59,504 nt of DNA. It comes from Desulfopila aestuarii DSM 18488 (GTDB lineage: Bacteria; Desulfobacterota; Desulfobulbia; Desulfobulbales; Desulfocapsaceae). The stretch lies in NCBI GenBank assembly GCA_945863875.1, contig CAMBBS010000026.1, forward strand, positions 1 through 59,504, in the 5' to 3' direction. A program made the position numbers and the translations under genes. How positions within the stretch are numbered: position 1 is the first letter of the stretch; each line of letters starts with the position of its first letter. Shown here in pieces: positions 27,251-37,590 of this stretch. Under the pieces are notes generated by a model. That model was not told the origin of the DNA. It searched no databases and worked only from the letters and a program-made list of their open reading frames with translations.

Positions 27251-29170
27251 ATGCCTACTCCCACCCCTTCCTCCTGCCCGCCTCCTCCTGATGCATGCCA
27301 CTCGATCACTGAGCTGATCGACCTGAAAAAACTCCAGCAAATCCAGGACGCCTTCGCCGTGGCCAACCAGGTCGCCTCTTCTCTGATCGATGTCACCGGT
27401 GTTCTTGTGACAAAACCGAGTAATCACTCAAAGGTTTGTGACATGATTCGGGCAACAGAAAAGGGACTGAAGAATTGTATGTTGTCAGGCAAAGAGCTGG
27501 GGCGACAAGCCCATGAAAAGAAAAAATCAATCCACCAGCAATGCGCCAGCATTGGTTTCATCGATGCCGCGGCACCGATAATCGTCAACGGCAGACATAT
27601 CGCCAACTGGTTGATCGGTCAGTATCATGTCGGCAACGTCGACACAGCACACGTCAGGAAATATGCCGAGGAAATCGGCACAGATCCGGAGGAGATGGTT
27701 CGGGAATTTGAAAAAATGCCAAAATTGAGCAGAGAGGACTTCGAAAAAAAACTCGTTTTTCTCCAGGTGATGACCGATGAACTGTCGCTGATGGCCTACC
27801 AGAAATTAATGCAGCAGCAACAGAACGTAGAGCTGAACCATATCAAAAAGGAGCTGGAAAAATATCAATCGCACCTTGAAAATCTGGTTGAAGAACGAAC
27901 AGCCGCCCTGCAGCAGGCAAATCAGCAATTAATCGCTGAAATCGAACAGAAGACCACGATGCAAGAGCGACAGAACCGGCTCGTCACCGCTATCAAATGT
28001 GCCGCCGAGTCGATTGTCATTACATCTCTCCGCGGAGAGATAATCTTTGTCAACCCGGCTTTCGAGAAACTTACCGGCTACAGTGCCGACGAGGTTATCA
28101 ACAAATCGCCGAAAATTCTGCAAAGCGGCGCCCATGACGAAGGCTTCTACCGTGACTTATGGCAGACAATCTTAGCCGGCCGGGTCTGGGTTGGACGCTT
28201 CACCAACAGAAAGAAAGATGGTACGACCTACCTGGAGGAAGCGACCATTTCGCCGGTGCGGGACGAGCAGGGGAAAATAATCAATTTTGTCGCTGTAAAA
28301 AAGGACATCACCAAGGAAGTGGCCCTGGAGAGGCAACTCAACCAGGCACAAAAGCTTGAATCCATCGGCATCCTGGCAGCCGGAATGGCCCATGAGATCA
28401 ACACACCCATCCAGTATCTGCTGAGTAACACCGAGTTTCTGCGGGAAGTACTCAACGATTTAGCCAAAATGCAGACAGGTCATGACAACCTCATTAACGC
28501 CGTTTCCGCAGCGGGAGCCTTTGGTGATGAGGTTGCGGCGATCAACCAGCTGGCCGAGGAACTGGATTTGGCTTACCTCACGGTTGAAGCGGACAAGGCC
28601 CTTCTCGAAACACTTGAAGGAATTCATCGCATATCCACCATCGTCACGGCAATGAAGGCATTCGCCCAACCGGAGAGTGCCGAAAAGCAACCGGAAAATT
28701 TACACGCAATTATTGAGAACACAGTCGATGTATCCCGCCGTCAATGGCAGAATGTGGCGGACCTTGAGCTCTGCTTCGATGCCCAACTGCCGCCCGTCCC
28801 CCTGATCGCCGGACGATTCAAACAGGTTCTTCTCGATATGATTATCAATGCAAGCTATGCCATGGCGGAGAAATATCCCGCTCCGGCTCAAAGGAAAGGA
28901 CGAATGACCATCACCACCAACAAGGTGGCAGATAAAGTAGAACTGCACCTGGCCGACACCGGCACCGGCATTCCGCAAAGGAACATCGATAAAATCTTTG
29001 ATCCTTTCTTTACCACAAAACCGGTAGGGCAAGGGAGCGGACAGGGGCTCTCGGTTGCCCACGGCATAATTGTCGATCTCCATGGGGGAACAATCTCGGT
29101 TGCTTCGACAGAGGGTGAAGGCACGGCATTCACCATCACCCTTCCACTCAAGAAGGCTGTTGATAAATGA
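27251..29170 (+). CDS. PocR-PAS sensor histidine kinase
   Basis: This 639-residue soluble kinase opens with a PocR sensory domain (about residues 20-190), which includes the conserved Cys-rich region with CIHQQC-like spacing, and an N-terminal stretch of prolines. A coiled coil leads to a PAS domain (about 235-355). The histidine kinase core has phospho-acceptor His381 in GMAHEINTPIQ and an ATPase domain with DTGTGIP and GQGLSVAHG. The ribosome site TGGAGG precedes the ATG by about 9 bases. The stop overlaps a possible ATG of the next gene, a response regulator, so they form a two-component pair. The PocR ligand is unknown; the family often senses small organics. Confidence 0.92.
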   Translation: MPTPTPSSCPPPPDACHSITELIDLKKLQQIQDAFAVANQVASSLIDVTGVLVTKPSNHSKVCDMIRATEKGLKNCMLSGKELGRQAHEKKKSIHQQCASIGFIDAAAPIIVNGRHIANWLIGQYHVGNVDTAHVRKYAEEIGTDPEEMVREFEKMPKLSREDFEKKLVFLQVMTDELSLMAYQKLMQQQQNVELNHIKKELEKYQSHLENLVEERTAALQQANQQLIAEIEQKTTMQERQNRLVTAIKCAAESIVITSLRGEIIFVNPAFEKLTGYSADEVINKSPKILQSGAHDEGFYRDLWQTILAGRVWVGRFTNRKKDGTTYLEEATISPVRDEQGKIINFVAVKKDITKEVALERQLNQAQKLESIGILAAGMAHEINTPIQYLLSNTEFLREVLNDLAKMQTGHDNLINAVSAAGAFGDEVAAINQLAEELDLAYLTVEADKALLETLEGIHRISTIVTAMKAFAQPESAEKQPENLHAIIENTVDVSRRQWQNVADLELCFDAQLPPVPLIAGRFKQVLLDMIINASYAMAEKYPAPAQRKGRMTITTNKVADKVELHLADTGTGIPQRNIDKIFDPFFTTKPVGQGSGQGLSVAHGIIVDLHGGTISVASTEGEGTAFTITLPLKKAVDK

Positions 29171-29292
29171 CGCAAAGAACAGAAAATTTGACTCCTTCTG
29201 GAAATAACACGATACTTACCGAGGAGCCTGTCCGAGACAGTTCGATAGTTTTTATTTCTTCCCGTATTCCGACCGCACCAAAAGAGGCAAGA

Positions 29293-30426
29293 ATGACCGA
29301 TAAAGTTCTATTCGTCGATGATGAAGAAAATATATTGCATTCGATAAAGCGGGATCTTCGTAAACGCTTCACGATACACACGGCCGGCAGCGGCGCCGAA
29401 GCCCTTGATATTCTTAAAAAGGAAGGCCCTTTCGCGGTCATTGTCGCGGATATGCGCATGCCGCTGATGGATGGCATTCAGCTTCTTGGCTCCGTCAAAG
29501 ACCAGTATCCGGAAACAGTGCGTTTGATGCTCACCGGGAACGCCGACCAGGAAACGGCAATCGAAGCGGTCAACAAGGGGCAGATCTTCCGCTTTCTTAA
29601 CAAGCCCTGTCCGATATCCACCCTGGCGATTTCCATTGCTCTGGCCCAGAGGCAATATCGACTCATTACCGCCGAGAAAGAACTTCTCGACAAAACCCTG
29701 AAGGGCAGCATTACCGTTCTTTCCGAAATTCTCAGTCTAGCCAGCCCGATAGCCTTCAGCAGTGGCTTGAGGATGAAACCCGTGGTGGTGGCCATTGCCG
29801 AAAAACTGCAATTGCTTAATATCTGGCAGTTCGAGATAGCAGCGCTGATGTCACAGATAGGTTGTATCACCTTGCCGCCGGAAACACTGAATAAGGTATA
29901 TGCAGGCCAGAAGCTGGAGGCACAGGAGGAGGCAATGTACCGTGACCATCCGCATGTCGGCTCAAAACTCCTGGAGAAGATCCCTCGAATGGAAACGGTT
30001 GCAGCGATTATTGCCCATCAACTCCTCCCCTATGCATCCTTTGCCGAGTACAAAGATCTCAAGGAAGAAGTCTGCCTAGGCGCCCAGATTCTGAAACTAT
30101 GCACAGATTTTGACTCTCTTCTGCATCGCGGTTCTCCTCGCTCCGCGGCGCTGCATAACCTGCAAAACAGAACTGCCGAATATAATCCTCTTTTGCTTAA
30201 CATCCTCGCCGAAATCAAACTGATTCCCGGCAGCGAACAGCTCGTATCGGCGTATATTCGCGATTTGTCCGTCGGCATGATTGCCGAACAGGATATCATG
30301 GCTTTAAATGGCGTGTTGATTGCCCCAAAAGGCCAGGAGATAACCTGGTCACTGATCAAGGGACTGAAAAATTTTTCTCAGCAGGTCGGCATCAAGGAAC
30401 CGATTTTAGTGAAAACGAGAAAATGA
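29293..30426 (+). CDS. Response regulator with a degenerate HD-GYP-like output domain
   Basis: This 377-residue protein starts with an intact receiver domain (phospho-acceptor Asp in VADMRMPLMDG). The output resembles HD-GYP phosphodiesterases in outline, with HPHVGSKLLEKIPRMETVAAII near residues 215-240. The HD pair is replaced by SQIG, HHE is replaced by AHQ, and no GYP is visible. Cyclic-di-GMP hydrolysis is therefore unlikely. The ATG at 29293 has AGAGG at 6 bases. An upstream ATG at 29167 overlaps the kinase stop and would add 42 unrelated residues; this alternative start is possible. It is the partner of the PocR kinase. Confidence 0.85.
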   Translation: MTDKVLFVDDEENILHSIKRDLRKRFTIHTAGSGAEALDILKKEGPFAVIVADMRMPLMDGIQLLGSVKDQYPETVRLMLTGNADQETAIEAVNKGQIFRFLNKPCPISTLAISIALAQRQYRLITAEKELLDKTLKGSITVLSEILSLASPIAFSSGLRMKPVVVAIAEKLQLLNIWQFEIAALMSQIGCITLPPETLNKVYAGQKLEAQEEAMYRDHPHVGSKLLEKIPRMETVAAIIAHQLLPYASFAEYKDLKEEVCLGAQILKLCTDFDSLLHRGSPRSAALHNLQNRTAEYNPLLLNILAEIKLIPGSEQLVSAYIRDLSVGMIAEQDIMALNGVLIAPKGQEITWSLIKGLKNFSQQVGIKEPILVKTRK

Positions 30427-30439
30427 TTCCGGTGAACTT

Positions 30440-31830
30440 GATGCATCGGGACGCCAGGGCATCACGCACCTTAACGGCCAGATAGTCACGAGAAAAACGT
30501 TTCTGGAGAAAATTCACCCCGGCATCGAGTACACCTCGGTGGGCGATGACATCGGCGATATAGCCGGACATGAACAGCACTTTTATCTCGGGATAGAGCG
30601 CCAAAAATTCCTCAGCGGGTCACGGCCGTTCATCTCCGGCGTGACCACATCGGTTATCAGCGGATGGATCTCGTCCCGATGTTCTTCAGCAAGCTCCATA
30701 GCCAGTTCCGGGGATATCGCCTCCAGAACGGTACAATTCAGTGTTTTTAACATTTTTCCGGCCATGCTCAGGACGGCTGCTTCATCCTCGACAGTTTCAA
30801 TGGTGATCTTGCCCACCTCGGCGATAGCGTTCCGGGCATTGACAAAGATAGGCGCCGGGAGCTGATCCAGCTTGGACGGATCGATATTGACCGACCATAA
30901 ACCGTGATCTGCCTGCCAGGAAAAATCGATGTCTTCGCCGATAAGCCGGCGGAGCATTTTCACCATGCCGTCAATTGTGTCCTTGAGCCCGAGCACCCGA
31001 GGAGCAATGGTCTGCTTACGGGCAAAGGCTAGCAGTGAGCCGGGCGGCTTCAAGAACTTGCGGCAGGTCATCTGCCAGCGGACTAATCCAGGCCAGTTTG
31101 CCAAAGACAAGCTCGGTGAATTTTGCACTGGAAAAAAAGTTTTTCCTTGATTATCCGAGATCACCATGCCCACCGGCGCCAGCTCGGCAAACAGCCGGAA
31201 GCGGGATTCACTTTCCCGCAGCGCCTCTTCGGCCAACGTCTTTTCCGTAATATCCACCACGGTGGTGATAAAATAGACAGGTTGGTCGAAACTGGCCCGC
31301 CCTGCGGGTAACGCTGACGAAAGGGGAAACCAGGTGGGATGGAGCAAACGCGAAGTCCCGGTCCCGCTCACTTGAGTAGAACATGCCCTGGAGAGTATCG
31401 ACTTCACCGCTTCGCAATCCTTCTAGTATATCCGCCCGCGGTCCCAAACGGAACTGCACTGCCATGTTCGTCTCTTCGGCAATGGCCCCCAATATCATCC
31501 AGATACTCGAAAGGTGGGTCGTTGTGATCCCCCTCGACAATGATCGCCCGATCGACAGGGAGCTGCAGGGCGGCAAACCATTTGCATGCAGAGACATATA
31601 CGGGAAGGTTAAATCTAAGATCTCTTCCCGTTCCGGGGAGCGGCCGACCGGAGGAAGCGCCTCAATCTCCACCCGCTCCAGCAGACCGCGTACCTCGAAC
31701 CAGGGGCCGGTATGAAAACTGACCTGACGATTCATCGCCGACAGCGTGGCCCGTACCAATTCCACGGAAACACCTTCCGCCAGACCATTTGCTCCGACTA
31801 TGGAACACGGTGGACAGAGGTATTTTGAAA
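30440..31830 (-). pseudogene. Decayed hybrid sensor kinase (family-3 binding domain, PAS, kinase, receiver)
   Basis: Fragments in different frames spell a broken gene. Reading downstream: a periplasmic family-3 binding domain remnant (VELVRATLSAMNRQVSF and DLTFPYMSLH, about 31590-31830), a PAS piece (ESRFRLFAELAPVGMVISD, near 31190), part of an ATPase domain ([15 protein letters not shown] and following, 30835-31035), a jump straight into a receiver (VEDEAAVLSMAG), then a frameshift at about 30610 before FMSGYIADVIAHRGVLDAG. The His-containing dimerisation region and the C-terminal half of the ATPase domain are missing. The ATPase part closely matches the intact kinase at 35105-37369, including an identical 28-base tract. 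Confidence 0.85.
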
Positions 31831-31975
31831 TTCACAAGATGTAATCCTAAATATGTTTGCCGCCAATTGTAATACAAAAAATATTTCTCTATTTGGTACC
31901 CGCGTGTTGCCGATACCCTCGTTAACCGGCACCAACAGTCCTGCATGGAACGGCTTAAGAAAATAATATCCTATA

Positions 31976-33607
31976 TTATGCAGAGGGTTGGCCAGTAATG
32001 AAACAACTGTTCTCCGGCAATGAGAAACTAAAAATTGCCCCGCCGCCAGGCGCCGACGTCACCCAGATCCGTCCAAGATGGCGTTCGACGATGGCCTGAC
32101 AAATCGCCAGCCCCAGACCGGTTCCTTCATATTCTTCCCGAGTGTGCAGGCGACTGAAGACCCTGAAAATCCGTTCGTGGTCCTTTTCATCGATACCGAT
32201 GCCGTTATCCTGCACGGAAAAAACCCAGGCGCCATCATCCTGTTTCGCGGAAATTTTGATTTTCATCGCAGAATTCTTGTTGTATTTCAAGCTGTTACCA
32301 ATAATATTCTGCATGAGTTGAATCATCTGTGTCTTATCGGCCCAGACTGCCGGCAGGGTATCAAAAACGATATTGGCGGCTGTTTTTTCGATGCGATCCT
32401 GCAAACCGGCCAACGCCGAAGCAACAACTTTATTCATAGAAATCTTTTTCAGCGATTTTCCATCGATATGCAGTCGGGAGAGATCGAGCAGACTGTCAAT
32501 CATGTCCTGCATGCGTAACGCTCCATCACGGGAATAATGTATATACATATCAGCCTTGGCATCGAGCTTGCCCTGGTATTGCTCTGCCAGCAGCTGCAGA
32601 TAGCTGTTCACCATCCTGAGCGGCTCACGCAGATCATGGGAAGCGCTATAGGCAAATTGCTCCAGCCGTCGGTTGCTTGTTTCAAGTTTGGTCTGAGTTA
32701 TCCGCAGATCGCTGATAAGCTTATATTCCCGAGTGAGATCAGAAAACACCAGGACATAGCCACTAAATTTTTCGCTGATATCAACCATGGCCGAACAGAG
32801 GACATCCACATCAAAATGTTTGTCCCACAACGTGACCCGGCGGTGCAGGGTAATCATCTTATGTGCATCAGAGAGTTTTTCCGTGCAGCCATCAAGCCAG
32901 GGAAAAATTTCCGTGTAATATTTGCCATGCAGCGAACAATTAATGGCATCCGCGTCCGGCGTTATGGCATAAAAACGATTGCCAGCAAGCTGTAGCCATT
33001 CCGCGGCCGCACCGTTGAGCCGATCGAAAAAACCATCTTTTGTCAAGAGGACAACAGGATGTGAAAGACTCTCAAAAAGGGTGAGATATTTATTTTTCTC
33101 ATTGGTCATCGTCCGGTTGGATGCCTGCAGTTCGCTTATTCGCTCTGCATCACTGCCCGCTATCCATTCCCCACAGAGGCCAAGTTCAATCCGGTCAAAA
33201 TAGCGGTGCAAAAAGTTGGTGCATCTGCTCTTTTCCGCCAAAGTGAAGTCGCCTATTTCAAGAAGATCTAGGTACGCCTGTCGATAATACTTGAAAAGTC
33301 CGAGAAACGTGGCGATGGAGATGCCGCGCCGGCGATGGAGTCTTGCCTCATGGATACCAAAATCGGCGATTGCATCCAGGCTGTAATCTTCATCGGGATG
33401 GAGTTCAAGGCTCAAAGGTTGCTGAGTCAGAGCTTCAAGCAGCGGGGCTGAAAGTCCGCAGATCGACAGGCGCCAGGGTTCAACCAGTGTCGAGGTATAG
33501 GCCGAATATCCCCGGTCGATGGCAGAGTGGAGAATGCTCTGCATCAAGCGGTCTTCGTTGTCGCTGATCAGGCCATGGAGCTTTAGAGCGAGATGTTTGT
33601 CAATCAT
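31976..33607 (-). CDS. Soluble sensor histidine kinase with RsbRD-like N-terminal domain
   Basis: This 543-residue kinase has no membrane segment. An all-helical N-terminal region (1-150), reminiscent of the RsbRD N-terminal sensor domain, is followed by a PAS-like region (about 175-300). The kinase core has His324 in SASHDLREPLRMV, N box QNIIGNSLKYNK, G1 DNGIGID and G2 TGLGLAI. It belongs to the phytochrome-like HisKA class. It follows the decayed sensor gene on the same strand and precedes the bacteriohemerythrin gene upstream on the minus strand, so these may share a transcript. The N-terminal assignment is tentative. Confidence 0.88.
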   Translation of the reverse strand: MIDKHLALKLHGLISDNEDRLMQSILHSAIDRGYSAYTSTLVEPWRLSICGLSAPLLEALTQQPLSLELHPDEDYSLDAIADFGIHEARLHRRRGISIATFLGLFKYYRQAYLDLLEIGDFTLAEKSRCTNFLHRYFDRIELGLCGEWIAGSDAERISELQASNRTMTNEKNKYLTLFESLSHPVVLLTKDGFFDRLNGAAAEWLQLAGNRFYAITPDADAINCSLHGKYYTEIFPWLDGCTEKLSDAHKMITLHRRVTLWDKHFDVDVLCSAMVDISEKFSGYVLVFSDLTREYKLISDLRITQTKLETSNRRLEQFAYSASHDLREPLRMVNSYLQLLAEQYQGKLDAKADMYIHYSRDGALRMQDMIDSLLDLSRLHIDGKSLKKISMNKVVASALAGLQDRIEKTAANIVFDTLPAVWADKTQMIQLMQNIIGNSLKYNKNSAMKIKISAKQDDGAWVFSVQDNGIGIDEKDHERIFRVFSRLHTREEYEGTGLGLAICQAIVERHLGRIWVTSAPGGGAIFSFSLPENSCFITGQPSA

Positions 33608-33668
33608 GCTGGCAGCAACCCCCTTACTTTTGATTTTATTACTTTTTGACGGTCTGGTCTGATGCGAT

Positions 33669-34079
33669 TCAGGGGATATCCTGCTTCTCCTTGAGAAAGG
33701 GACCGTATTTCTTATCGCAGTCCTGGATATGATTCGCCAGCCATTCCCGAAGAAAGCGATACAGTTCCGTTACTCCATCGGGAAAATTGGCGGCGATGCG
33801 CCTCTGGAAATTTTGCGCCTCCTGTTTCAAGAGACTATGCTCTGCCCGATGCGCCTCAAGTTCCGGATACCCGACTGCCGCCATCGCCTTTTCTTCGTTG
33901 TCGAAATGCGAGACGGCATAGGCGACGAGTTCATCGCAGGCCGTTTCTGCAACCTCCTTGCCGCTTTTATCACGAACGGCACTGTGCATCATTTCAATCA
34001 ACTCGATCAGTTTGTGATGTTCCCGGTCAAATTCGGCCACACCGGTATTGAAGGAATCCCGCCATTTGATCACTGTCAT
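33669..34079 (-). CDS. Bacteriohemerythrin
   Basis: This 136-residue protein belongs to the oxygen-binding hemerythrin family with a carboxylate-bridged di-iron site. Ligands are visible in order: His21 in FDREHHKL, HFDNEEK (His and Glu) near residue 58, HRAEH near residue 73 and HIQDCD near residue 116. The chain length is usual for a free-standing bacteriohemerythrin. It probably binds or senses oxygen in a largely anaerobic cell. It sits between two signalling genes. Confidence 0.95.
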   Translation of the reverse strand: MTVIKWRDSFNTGVAEFDREHHKLIELIEMMHSAVRDKSGKEVAETACDELVAYAVSHFDNEEKAMAAVGYPELEAHRAEHSLLKQEAQNFQRRIAANFPDGVTELYRFLREWLANHIQDCDKKYGPFLKEKQDIP

Positions 34080-34115
34080 CCTCTCACCTTATTTTTGTGT
34101 TGTACAGCGGCTCTC

Positions 34116-35018
34116 TCACCCAAGGGTCAGACGATTTCTGCCCTTTATTTTGCTCTCATACAAAAGGATATCGGCCCTTTTGATCAGGCTTTCCATGGTG
34201 TCGGTTTCTATGACCATCGTCGCACCAAGTGAAATATTGACGCTCAGCTTCTGATTTTCATGGAGGAGGTAAGAATGCTCGATCAACATCCGCATCCTGT
34301 TGCCAAGCAGAACGAGATCCTCCGTCCCGGTATTGCGGATAAGGCCGATAAATTCTTCCCCGCCCCAGCGGCCATAAAGATCAAAAGGGCGTGAATTGGT
34401 CGTGAAGGTGGTGGCGACAAATTGCAGGATCTTATCGCCAACATCATGGCCGTAGACATCGTTGACCTTTTTGAAATGATCAATATCGATAAAAAGAACA
34501 CCGAACGATTCCTGGTACCGTTTTAACTTTTCAAAACGGGAGCGAAACTCTCTTTCCAAATAATTTCTATTGGCAAGCAGGGTCAGGGTATCGAGCATGG
34601 CAAGTTTTTCAAGTTCCTGCACCCTGGCGCTGTTGACCAGTATCGTACTCATATCGGTAAACAACTCCAACCCGCCGAGCACGTTACCCGCAGCATCACG
34701 CAAGGTACTTACCCGGACCAAAACCGGCACCCGGTGACCATCCTTATGATGCAGATAAACTTCCGCCTCACGCTCCCGACCATCGCCAATGCTTGCCGCC
34801 AGCGGGCAGCAACCGAAACAAAGAGAATTGCCCTCACCATCGACATGGCTGAGAACATTGTCAGCACAGGATCTGCCGACAACCTCGGCGGCTGAAAAGC
34901 CGGTTATCCTTTGCGCACCTTTGTTCCAGTAGGTGATTATCCTGTCGGTATCAACAAAGTACAGACCGTCATGAAGATTATCCAGTATGCGCGCATACGT
35001 CTCGTGATCAAACTGCAT
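34116..35018 (-). CDS. PAS-GGDEF diguanylate cyclase
   Basis: This 300-residue enzyme makes cyclic-di-GMP from two GTP. The N-terminal PAS domain (1-125) includes a cysteine cluster, CFGCCPLAA, that can bind metal or sense redox state. The GGDEF domain carries GGEEF in RWGGEEFIGLI, an active form, and an RPFD five residues before it, matching the RxxD inhibitory site. Product inhibition is therefore expected. It lies between the bacteriohemerythrin and a hybrid kinase on the same strand; redox or oxygen control is plausible but inferred. Confidence 0.93.
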   Translation of the reverse strand: MQFDHETYARILDNLHDGLYFVDTDRIITYWNKGAQRITGFSAAEVVGRSCADNVLSHVDGEGNSLCFGCCPLAASIGDGREREAEVYLHHKDGHRVPVLVRVSTLRDAAGNVLGGLELFTDMSTILVNSARVQELEKLAMLDTLTLLANRNYLEREFRSRFEKLKRYQESFGVLFIDIDHFKKVNDVYGHDVGDKILQFVATTFTTNSRPFDLYGRWGGEEFIGLIRNTGTEDLVLLGNRMRMLIEHSYLLHENQKLSVNISLGATMVIETDTMESLIKRADILLYESKIKGRNRLTLG

Positions 35019-35104
35019 GGTATCCTTGTAGGGGCGGATGTTTCTTTAAAATTATCTTCTCCAGCTAAAATACCTGAAAAAATCAATAGCGCGGCAATAT
35101 GTTT

Positions 35105-37369
35105 TTATTCAAGCACGGCATACACCTTTTCCGCCAGATCTTTTTGGGAGAAAGGTTTATGGATGAAGTTTATACCTTCATCCAGCACGCCATGGGCGGC
35201 TATGACGCTGGATGTATACCCGGACATGAAGAGAAACTTCAAACCGGGAATTCGTGGGCGCAATAGTTCCGCCAGCTCCCGGCCATTCATTTCCGGCATA
35301 ACGACATCGATAATGAGCAGCTGGATGTTTTCTCGATGTGTATCGGCCAGGCCAATTGCCTCGACCACGGTAGCGGCGGTATGAACCACGTACCCCAGAT
35401 TTTCCAAAATCTTGCCGGTCATTCGGAGAATTGCCGGTTCATCTTCGACGACCAGCACTGTTTCACCCCGCCCTTGCTGAACATACCTGTCTTTTTCATT
35501 TTCCATTTTGCCGTCCAGTTCGTCATACTGCGGCAGATATATCTTGAAACTGGCGCCCTGCCCCGGCTCACTGTATAAGGTTATGAAACCGTTGTTTTGT
35601 TTGACGATACCATAAACGGTGGCCAGACCAAGACCGGTTCCCTGTCCCTGCTTCTTGGTGGTGAAAAATGGCTCGAAGATATTATCCTGCACCTCCTTCG
35701 CCATACCGCAGCCGTTGTCCTCGACCGTTAAAAGGACATATTTCCCGGGGATCGCACCGATGTGCCGGGCAGAATAGCTTTCATCGAAAACAGCATGCCC
35801 GGTTTCGATGGTTATTTTGCCGACGCCGGTGATCGCATCGCGGGAGTTGACACAAAGATTGGCAAGAAGCTGATCAATCTGCGAGGGATCGATCTTCGTC
35901 AGCCAGAGGCTGGATTGTGGCCGCCAGACCAGATTGATATCCTCCCCAAGCAGTCGCCGCAGCATCTTCAGCATATCTTCAATGGTCTCGTTGAGATTCA
36001 AGACCCTGGGAGCAATGGTCTGCTTACGGGCAAAGGCCAGTAATTGCCTGGTAATATTGGCGGAACGCTTCGCTGCATCGAGCACTTCCAGCAGGTCTTC
36101 GTGCAGAATTGAACCTGGTTTTATCTTGTCGATAGCCATCTGGGTAAAACCCAAAATGACACTGAGCATGTTGTTGAAATCGTGGGCCACACCACCCGCC
36201 AGCCGGCCGACCGATTCCATCTTCTGGGCCTGCAGCAATTGGGCCTCGAGCAGCAGCTTCTCGGTTATGTCGCGCTTGACCGCGACATAACTGGTAATAT
36301 TCCCCGCCAAATTTCGTATCGGTGAAATGGTCGAGGCTTCGGTGAACAAGCTACCGTCCTTGCGCCGGTTGATTAAACGTCCGGTCCAGTTCTTGCCGCC
36401 GGCAATGGTTGCCCAGAGGTTGTCATAGAGTGCCCTATCCTGCTGGCCACTTTTAAATATATTGGTTTGACTGCCGATGAGCTCCTGCCTGGAGTAGCCG
36501 GTAACTCTCTCCGCCACCGGGTTGATATATTCTATCGTCCCTTCGGTGTCGGTAATGACAATCGTCTCGCCTGCCTGGTCGATTGCTGCCTGCAGACGTT
36601 CTCGTTCCCGCTCGGCCTGTTTGCGCTGGGTAATGTCGTGAACAATCGAATGGATAAGCTCCTTGTTTCCCGTGTTAATTGTGCCGCTGTATACTTCGAC
36701 ATCCCGGATGGAGCCGTCGGCAAGGCGATGACGAAACTCAAAGTGATTTTTCTTCTTTAAGCGAATATTTTCTTTTATTACGTGCAACTCCTCTATCGAA
36801 AGAGTGTTTATTTGCTCGACGTTCATAGTTCGCAGTTCGGCAACGGACCAACCGTAAAAGGCCGCCGCGGCATCATTAGCATCGATAATAGCTCCCGTGC
36901 CCTGATCAACCACGAACTTGATGGCCGAGTGATGACGAAAGAGACTTTCGAACAATGCCACACTGTCACGCAATGATTGTTCGGTCTTTCTGCGTTGCAG
37001 TGCGTGGTGCAGCGTAACAGTCAGCTGCATCGAACTGAATGTTCCTTTCACCAGATAATCCATAGCCCCGCGTTCGATCGCCGCTATGCCGATATCCTCG
37101 TTGTTATTTCCGGTGAGAACGATGACCGGTCCCGTCCAGTTGTCGACAATACGGTCGAGGGTAGCAAGGCCCTCCGAATCCGGCAGGTGCAGGTCAAGAA
37201 GGACGATATCACAGCTCTGCTCAGCCAGGTATCCGAGCGCCTTTTCCATTCTTTCAACAACGAAATAATGAGCCGGGGTTGTTTTACAGTTGAGGAGCAT
37301 TTCCTGGATGAGGAAGGCATCGCCGGGATTGTCTTCCACCACAAGGATGTTCATGTCAGTCAGGTTCAT
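35105..37369 (-). CDS. Hybrid histidine kinase: REC-PAS-PAS-HisKA-ATPase-REC
   Basis: This 754-residue cytoplasmic hybrid kinase starts with a receiver domain (Asp in [12 protein letters not shown], about residue 57), followed by two PAS domains. Its catalytic His396 is in [14 protein letters not shown], and the ATPase motifs are DNGCGMA and [12 protein letters not shown] second receiver has Asp688 in [13 protein letters not shown]. It can relay phosphate to the C-terminal receiver and receive it at the N-terminal one, so it may sit in a branched relay. It shares a closely related ATPase region with the pseudogene at 30440-31830. Confidence 0.93.
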   Translation of the reverse strand: MNLTDMNILVVEDNPGDAFLIQEMLLNCKTTPAHYFVVERMEKALGYLAEQSCDIVLLDLHLPDSEGLATLDRIVDNWTGPVIVLTGNNNEDIGIAAIERGAMDYLVKGTFSSMQLTVTLHHALQRRKTEQSLRDSVALFESLFRHHSAIKFVVDQGTGAIIDANDAAAAFYGWSVAELRTMNVEQINTLSIEELHVIKENIRLKKKNHFEFRHRLADGSIRDVEVYSGTINTGNKELIHSIVHDITQRKQAERERERLQAAIDQAGETIVITDTEGTIEYINPVAERVTGYSRQELIGSQTNIFKSGQQDRALYDNLWATIAGGKNWTGRLINRRKDGSLFTEASTISPIRNLAGNITSYVAVKRDITEKLLLEAQLLQAQKMESVGRLAGGVAHDFNNMLSVILGFTQMAIDKIKPGSILHEDLLEVLDAAKRSANITRQLLAFARKQTIAPRVLNLNETIEDMLKMLRRLLGEDINLVWRPQSSLWLTKIDPSQIDQLLANLCVNSRDAITGVGKITIETGHAVFDESYSARHIGAIPGKYVLLTVEDNGCGMAKEVQDNIFEPFFTTKKQGQGTGLGLATVYGIVKQNNGFITLYSEPGQGASFKIYLPQYDELDGKMENEKDRYVQQGRGETVLVVEDEPAILRMTGKILENLGYVVHTAATVVEAIGLADTHRENIQLLIIDVVMPEMNGRELAELLRPRIPGLKFLFMSGYTSSVIAAHGVLDEGINFIHKPFSQKDLAEKVYAVLE

Positions 37370-37590
37370 AGCACTATTTTCCGCCGGAGAGATGAGAGAA
37401 TTTTTATTTTAATCATTCTATATTGAATCCCCGAAAAATACAAAAAAGAATCGTTACGGCGGGTGGAGGCGGCTTTTTCCATAGCCGGATAAAGGAGATA
37501 GACCTTGTCAGCCAAATTGGCTCCATGATATGATTTGGTGCAAGCGGAATACACACTTTTCAATTTACTTTTTACTTGTAAGGACAGTTT

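Noticed and set aside
28019-28046. CGCGGAGAG and repeated short motifs inside the PocR kinase gene looked like a promoter or repeat.
   Set aside because: They are coding for the PAS domain and no repeat unit with constant spacing is present. No CRISPR array is visible anywhere in the window.
29222-29236. AGCCTGTCCGA occurs here and again near 53522, suggesting a repeat.
   Set aside because: Two copies of 11 bases in 60 kb without other shared flanks are not enough for a repeat family.
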